Made by a program: the position numbers and the translations under genes
Notes under the pieces: generated by a model
Told to the model about the DNA's origin: nothing
The model's database searches: none
Seen by the model: only the letters and a program-made list of their open reading frames with translations
In this document: positions 33,738 through 64,000 of the stretch, one piece after another
Layout: every line of letters starts with the position of its first letter
Numbering within the stretch: the stretch's first letter is position 1
Source of the DNA: Antedon mediterranea
Lineage: Eukaryota; Echinodermata; Crinoidea; Comatulida; Antedonidae
DNA length: 64,000 nucleotides
Assembly: GCF_964355755.1 (NCBI RefSeq)
Contig: NC_092670.1
Location: 20,521,201 to 20,585,200 of the forward strand
Reading direction: 5' to 3'

Positions 33738-36700
33738 ATGTCAAAAGATATGCCTGGACTAAAGTTGGACCCACCTCCGCCAATTAACTGTCAACAACCT
33801 GGTGTTGCTAAGTCTGTTTTATACAGCGGTTCCAAATTTAAAGGCCAACAAAAAAGCAAAGGCAGTTGCTATACAGTTGAAGTTGAACTTCAGGTTCGTC
33901 TTCTTGCTAGCTAGGCCAACAAGAGAGAGTGTGTCAATGTTTTGTGTGTGGGTTCCTGGTGGGTCCAGCCCTTTTGCACTGGTGTGGTGCCCATCCATCA
34001 GGCCTGCATCCATTACTTGTGAGAATTTCTAGGCCTACATATTTTGTTCTTTTTGTTATAGTTGTTTGAAATAGTCTTTAAGTAAGATATAAATTATAGG
34101 CCAAAGTAGCTACAGTACAGGGGCAATCTATTTTTATCCGAGAATAAAAAACCCACAAACCTCATCGTATCACATCCTCCTAAACTACATCACTATATTA
34201 TATACCGCTATGCAAACCACATGCTGGTCGAACAAGTTAGATTTAAATTTTATAAATATATAATGTAATTACTGTGAAATATGTGTATACTATGTGTAAG
34301 CCCATCAGGAATCAGTTATCTAATTTTGTTTTCTACAGCATGTAGATGAACAAAACTGTTACCTTTGTGGGTACCTTCGAATCAAAGGACTGACGGAGGA
34401 ATATCCCACACTTACTACCTTCTTTGATGGAGAGATCATAAGTGACAAACATCCGTTCCTGACACGCAAGTGGGATGCTGATGAAGACGTTGATAAAAAA
34501 CATTGGGTGTGTATCGGGAATTGAATAAAAATATCATAATTCAATTATAATACCTGTACTATCTAGTCGAAGAAATTATCTTCTGTTATCCTTTGTTTGT
34601 AAATCACTTATTGGAACGGTTGATTGTAGTAGTGTTCGTCAATTTGTAGTTATTAATGGCCGTCACCTTGATACACTCAAGTTCATTCATCACTATGCTC
34701 GAACCAATTGTCTTCATCATTCCGCTATTAACATATTCCCTAGGTTATGGGAAGAGTTACCGGAAATGATGAAAATGTCTTTAATTTTAGACAGTTTTCA
34801 AACATTTCTAAATTCACCTAAATCACATGTATTATATTGACTTTGTTGAATCGACTATAAGTATTTTATCCTTTTGTTTTATATTGACACTGTTGATTCG
34901 TCTATTTGTATTTTTTCTTGAATCCTTTATTTATTTTTATTAATTTGTATAATATAGTTTATTATATATCATAGTTGTTACTTTGGGAGTCTGGAACCTG
35001 AACTCTTGTTATAGTGATTAGGATCACTTTTAGGTTCCTGCCTACTCCCTTAGTTTCTGTGTCTTTGTATGTTTGTAACTGGTTTTTGGCAATAAATAAT
35101 AATAATAATTTATGAAAATTGACAATATAAATTAGCAGTAATAATTATTCAATTATTAATAGTTTAATTTTTTTTATTAGGGTCAGTTTCCATCATTTTT
35201 CAAGTTTGCAACCATCTTTAATTCGGATTCATTTAAATATGATCAACTTGAAAATGATGATTTTATCTACATGAGATGGAAGGTATGTACTACAACAAAT
35301 CTTGACGAGGCTTAGAATACTAAAACGAACCCTCTTAAAAGTCTTATTCATGTGAAATATTTAGTGATTATAAGAATGTCTGCAATTTGGCCTCACAGGT
35401 TAGCTGTAGTGTTAAAATACATATTTCCTCTTATCTGTTTCACATAATAAGGGTGTCGCCAATGAAGGGTGTCGCCAATGAAGGGTTCTACTGTATTTTT
35501 AATACAACATAATTTCAATAAGAATAAAAAAAACAAATCCTACTTTGTTCTTCGTAAGGAGCATTTCTTGGTGCCAGATCACAGGATTCGTGACATCAAT
35601 GGAGCATCTTTTGCTGGTTTTTATTATATCTGTTACCAGAAGTCAAAGGGCGCCATCGACGGATACTATTATCACAAAAGCTCAGAATGGTATGTTTTTA
35701 GGTTAAACAATTTCTTTTCTTTCGACTTCAATTTACTTCAACATTTTAAAATGTATGATTTTTATACAAAAAATGATTAAGGTGACATCTTCTGGACCCC
35801 CAATGTTTCCCCTAAATATAGGGGTTGGCCATAGTATTAAAACATAAAATTTTCCCCGGTTCCTTTAAACCAGAAAATGTCCCCTTAATAGGGGTTGGCC
35901 ATAGTAATAACAAATATATTTCCCCTTGTTCCTTTAAACCAAAAGGTATCCCTTTAATAGGGATTGGCCATAGTAATAACAAATATATTTCCCCTTAATC
36001 CTTTAAACCAAAAGGTGTCCCTTTAATAGGGATTGGCCATAGTAATAACAAATATATTTCCCCTTGTTCCTTTAAACCAAAAGGTGTCCCCTTAATAGGG
36101 ATTGGCCATAGTAATAACAAATATATTTCCCCTTGTTCCTTTAAACCAAAAGGTGTCCCCTTAATAGGGATTGGCCATAGTAATAACAAATATATTTCCC
36201 CTTGTTCCTTTAAACCAAAAGGTGTCCCTTTAATAGGGATTGGCCATAGTAATAACAAATATATTTCCCCTTGTTCCTTTAAACCAAAAGGTATCCCTTT
36301 AATAGGGATTGGCCATAGTAATAACAAATATATTTCCCCTTGTTCCTTTAAACCAAAAGGTGTCCCTTTAATAGGGATTGGCCATAGTAATAACAAATAT
36401 ATTTCCCCTTGTTCCTTTAAACCAAAAGGTGTCCCCTTAATAGGGATTGGCCATAGTAATAACAAATATATTTCCCCTTGTTCCTTTAAACCAAAAGGTG
36501 TCCTTTTAATAGGGTTGGGCATAGTAATATATTTCCCCTCGCTCCTTTAACCAGAAAGTGTCCCCTTAATGGGGGTTTCCCAAAGGAGGATTCTACTGTT
36601 ATGATCAATACGAACTTATTCTAGCCATTAAACCTAGGGATTGGAGGACAAGCATGTTAACCACCAAGCTACAGCTCCACTTGTTTTTATAACATTAATT

Positions 36701-36811
36701 TATCATTTTCTTTGATTTGATTCCGTCATTTCATTTTGTTTTGCCAGGTTTCAGTCGTTGAATTTAGAACACGTACCAGATCACAGCATGCCAATTTACG
36801 TTTTCCGATGA
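33738..36811 (+). CDS. GID4: GID4, CTLH E3 ligase substrate receptor
   Basis: Receptor of the GID/CTLH ubiquitin ligase that recognises N-terminal proline (Pro/N-degron) substrates. Exons: 33738-33893, 34339-34506, 35181-35282, 35559-35689, 36748-36811; 621 bp and 206 residues. Core sequence is highly conserved: [101 protein letters not shown] and the terminal MPIYVFR. The human protein (about 300 residues) has a long low-complexity N-terminus that is absent here. The start is the first ATG of the frame; [15 protein letters not shown] precedes the core, and further 5' exons cannot be excluded. The first donor (GTTCGT) is weak. AATAAA at 36940 is a likely poly(A) signal. Introns 2 and 4 hold a LINE 3' end and a 69-bp minisatellite. 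Confidence 0.94.
34530..35110 (+). mobile_element. 5'-truncated LINE 3' end
   Basis: Around 34685-34810 a frame reads [19 protein letters not shown] and [11 protein letters not shown], matching the C-terminal end of non-LTR retrotransposon ORF2 proteins (the F-P-R...WN-LP type). A 3' UTR follows and ends in an (AAT)n tail at about 35092-35110. It fills GID4 intron 2. Dead copy. Confidence 0.7.
35797..36598. repeat. 69-bp minisatellite, about 11 units (GID4 intron 4)
   Basis: Unit contains CCTTTAAACCAAAAGGTGTC, TTAATAGGGATTGGCCATAG and TAATAACAAATATATTTCCC. Because 69 is a multiple of 3, the minus strand stays open for 175 codons, but this is a by-product. The edges resemble the dispersed GGTGTCCCC...TTCTACTGT repeat. 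Confidence 0.95.
36625..36685 (-). mobile_element. tRNA-derived SINE head fragment
   Basis: The minus strand reads GTGGAGCTGTAGCTTGGTGG then TTAACATGCTTGTCC, as at 30776-30882. Confidence 0.45.
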
Positions 36812-37965
36812 AGGAAGTACGAAGATTGGAGAAAAATAAAAAACTGCCGAAATAGAGAATGTAGGCATATTGCCAGCCGAGAGGAAGACTCTTGAGAGAA
36901 TTGGCCTGACAATTTAAAACCCACCGGCGAAGGAAATGCAATAAACAATTATTTTATAAATATTTTATACTTCCAAAATGTTGTTTAAAAGTATTTAAAT
37001 TAAATCGTAAGTGTGGTCTAAAATGACTGAAATGACCTAAATAAATTGTCTAAAAAGTTATAATAAAAAAATCTACTTTTTCTACAATTGTTTTCAATTA
37101 ATTGGATAAGAAAAACACTTTGCAAGACTTCCTTTTCGGAAAATCTGTGTTTACTTTAAAAATTAGATGTTTTTTCCACCTGGGTTGAAACCTTGGTAAT
37201 TATGCATATGATAGGAGTAAATTTAGGGTGAAATTTCTACCAAGTCACCGGCAACAAATTAAGTTTTAGGTCAAACTACTTACTTGAAATTACATACATA
37301 TTGGAAATGTTAATTTGCTCGTAAAAATTGCACTAACTTTAACTACATTGAATAATTAGTTAATAGGAGTGTAAGTTTTTAAATGCGTGCTGTTATTGAA
37401 GACAATTTTTTTTTTATAAAATTAAATAAGAAAATGAAATAATAATATGCAATATCTCTGTCATAGGTCTTTTAGTATAAAATTATAATAGTGAATTTTT
37501 TTGTTGTGAATTGAAACAGGTACTTATAAAATAAATATTGGTGAATTTGGGATACATTAAAGTAGTTTAGTACTGTAATACTATACTTTATCATTTATAA
37601 TTTAAAACATATTTTAAATACAGTATTTACCATAAAAAATATTAACATTGTATATTTTTGGGTTACACTTTAAATGGGAATTTAGTAAATTGTACTTTCA
37701 CTGGTTAATAAACAAAGGAAATGATTAAATAAAATACTTTTCAAAAATCCGATCAAACAATTATTATTATATTATTATTAATTTAAATATTAACATTAAA
37801 ATAGAGATCAATTATACAATAGTTTCTTTTAATTGGATAGTAATAAAATTGTTTATAGCGCCCTCTGTAAGCCATGTGAGTAATTTACCGGCGAAATTTT
37901 TACGATGCCTTTTCGTCGCGACACGCGATTGGTCGTATTTGACTGCCAGAAATCGTTCGGTAAAG
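36812..37965. other. GID4/NDUFAB1 intergenic region
   Basis: GID4 3' UTR with AATAAA at 36940, then AT-rich sequence without coding signal. An inverted CCAAT box (CGATTGGTCG, 37926-37935) lies 30-40 bp before the NDUFAB1 start in a locally GC-rich patch. Confidence 0.5.
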
Positions 37966-63194
<25,229 letters not shown>

Positions 63195-64000
63195 TCTCCC
63201 ATTCCATATAGGTAAGTCATGGCAAAGGTTGTGTAGTATCTTTTTGTACTCTGTACATTTTCTTAACCAGTATACATTATGTTGGTAAATAATTAAATAT
63301 TGGACCCTTTTTTAAGGAGACTCTCAGATATTACAGTATCTAACATTCTAATTTGCATTTGGTTTTATTGTTGAGAGCAATTGAAAATCTTGCTCTATTT
63401 AGAAGAAAAGTAATTAGGTGAAAGGTATACAGTATAGGAATGATGATGTTCATGCAATACAAATATTATATTAAGTACATTGCATTCTCAGCTAAGTTGA
63501 AAATTAAAATATGAATAATTTGACAGTCAAAGGACGGCATGCCTACAGCTCTATCTACATTATCAAACTAGTTTGACAAAAAAAAGTGTAATATGCCCAT
63601 ATATGGACATGATGATGTCATATCATATTTAGGTATATCACTACCATATTGGAGACATCACACTTTTTTGTCAAACTATTTAATAGTGTAGACAGGGCTT
63701 TAGTACTGCCTTAGTTACAGTTAACTTCGGAACAGACAGCTATTTACTTTACTTACAACATTTATTAAAAGGGTAATTTTTTCTTAGCCTGCGATAAAAC
63801 AAAATTCCATTTTGTTGATAGACGCTCATTGAATGGCATGCATAATTTCATGTTTATTATTGATGAGGTCTCATTGATAGATTTTAAGTTAAGCTGAGCA
63901 TAGCTGGTGTAATTCTTTGACAGGTTGCACAAGGCAGTGAAGGGTCTCTTAATGGCCTAAAGATTGAATCAACCACTTATCCTAGGCTAGTGTTGCCTGA
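63195..64000. other. NDUFAB1 3' region
   Basis: 3' UTR and flank. GTAAGT at 63212, just after CATATAG, may be the donor of a 3'-UTR intron. MITE copy 14 follows at 63547. No further gene seen. Confidence 0.4.
63547..63699. mobile_element. TWA-TSD MITE family, copy 14
   Basis: AGCTCTATCTACATTATCAA to GTGTAGACAGGGCT, followed by TTA. Confidence 0.8.

Noticed and set aside
35995-36522. 175-codon minus-strand open frame
   Set aside because: It is the 69-bp minisatellite read in a frame without stops; no splice, start or family support.

Overview
The window is nuclear DNA from an intron-rich, AT-rich animal. Six conserved protein-coding genes can be assembled exon by exon, in frame across every junction, by comparison with the vertebrate proteins: FLII (flightless-1), DPH7, DRC3 (LRRC48), ATPAF2, GID4 and NDUFAB1 (mitochondrial acyl carrier protein). 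Protein similarity and gene order point to a deuterostome invertebrate. Numerous CTAG/AGGCCT-rich stretches and small inverted-repeat elements would suit an echinoderm, but the species is an inference.

Layout: 992-18986 (+) FLII, lacking only its first coding exon, which must lie upstream of the window; 20268-22592 (-) DPH7, tail to tail with FLII; 23558-27800 (+) DRC3, head to head with DPH7; 28159-31657 (-) ATPAF2, tail to tail with DRC3; 33738-36811 (+) GID4, head to head with ATPAF2; 37966-63194 (+) NDUFAB1, whose four exons are spread over 25 kb. Strands alternate from FLII to GID4, giving two divergent promoters (DPH7/DRC3 and ATPAF2/GID4). DRC3(+), ATPAF2(-), GID4(+) have the same order and orientation as in human 17p11.2, where FLII is also nearby, so this is an ancient microsyntenic block. 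Functions are unrelated housekeeping and ciliary roles: actin regulation, diphthamide synthesis, axonemal nexin-dynein regulatory complex, F1-ATPase assembly, CTLH E3 ligase, and mitochondrial acyl carrier/complex I.

Splicing oddities are the main biological surprises. DRC3 carries two AT-AC introns with textbook U12 donors (ATATCCTTT) and U12-like branch sites. FLII has a tandemly duplicated 111-bp exon that stays in frame only as an added cassette. DPH7 has one GC-AG intron.

The rest is dominated by mobile DNA. Many elements can be delimited by target-site duplications: TTA/TAA (PIF/Harbinger-like) elements including a 14-copy MITE family, a 1.08-kb element and a nested pair with a broken Myb/SANT-like gene; an 8-bp-TSD hAT-like element of 1.8 kb that splits the ATPAF2/GID4 promoter; a 171-bp hAT MITE; and a MULE-like element with about 100-bp inverted repeats and a 9-bp TSD. 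There are also minisatellites (14-, 69-, 126- and about 200-bp units), an array of 14 TTGCGCAA octamers, a complete intronic tRNA-like cloverleaf with anticodon AUC, tRNA-derived SINEs and a LINE 3' end. No bacterial, viral or CRISPR features were seen.
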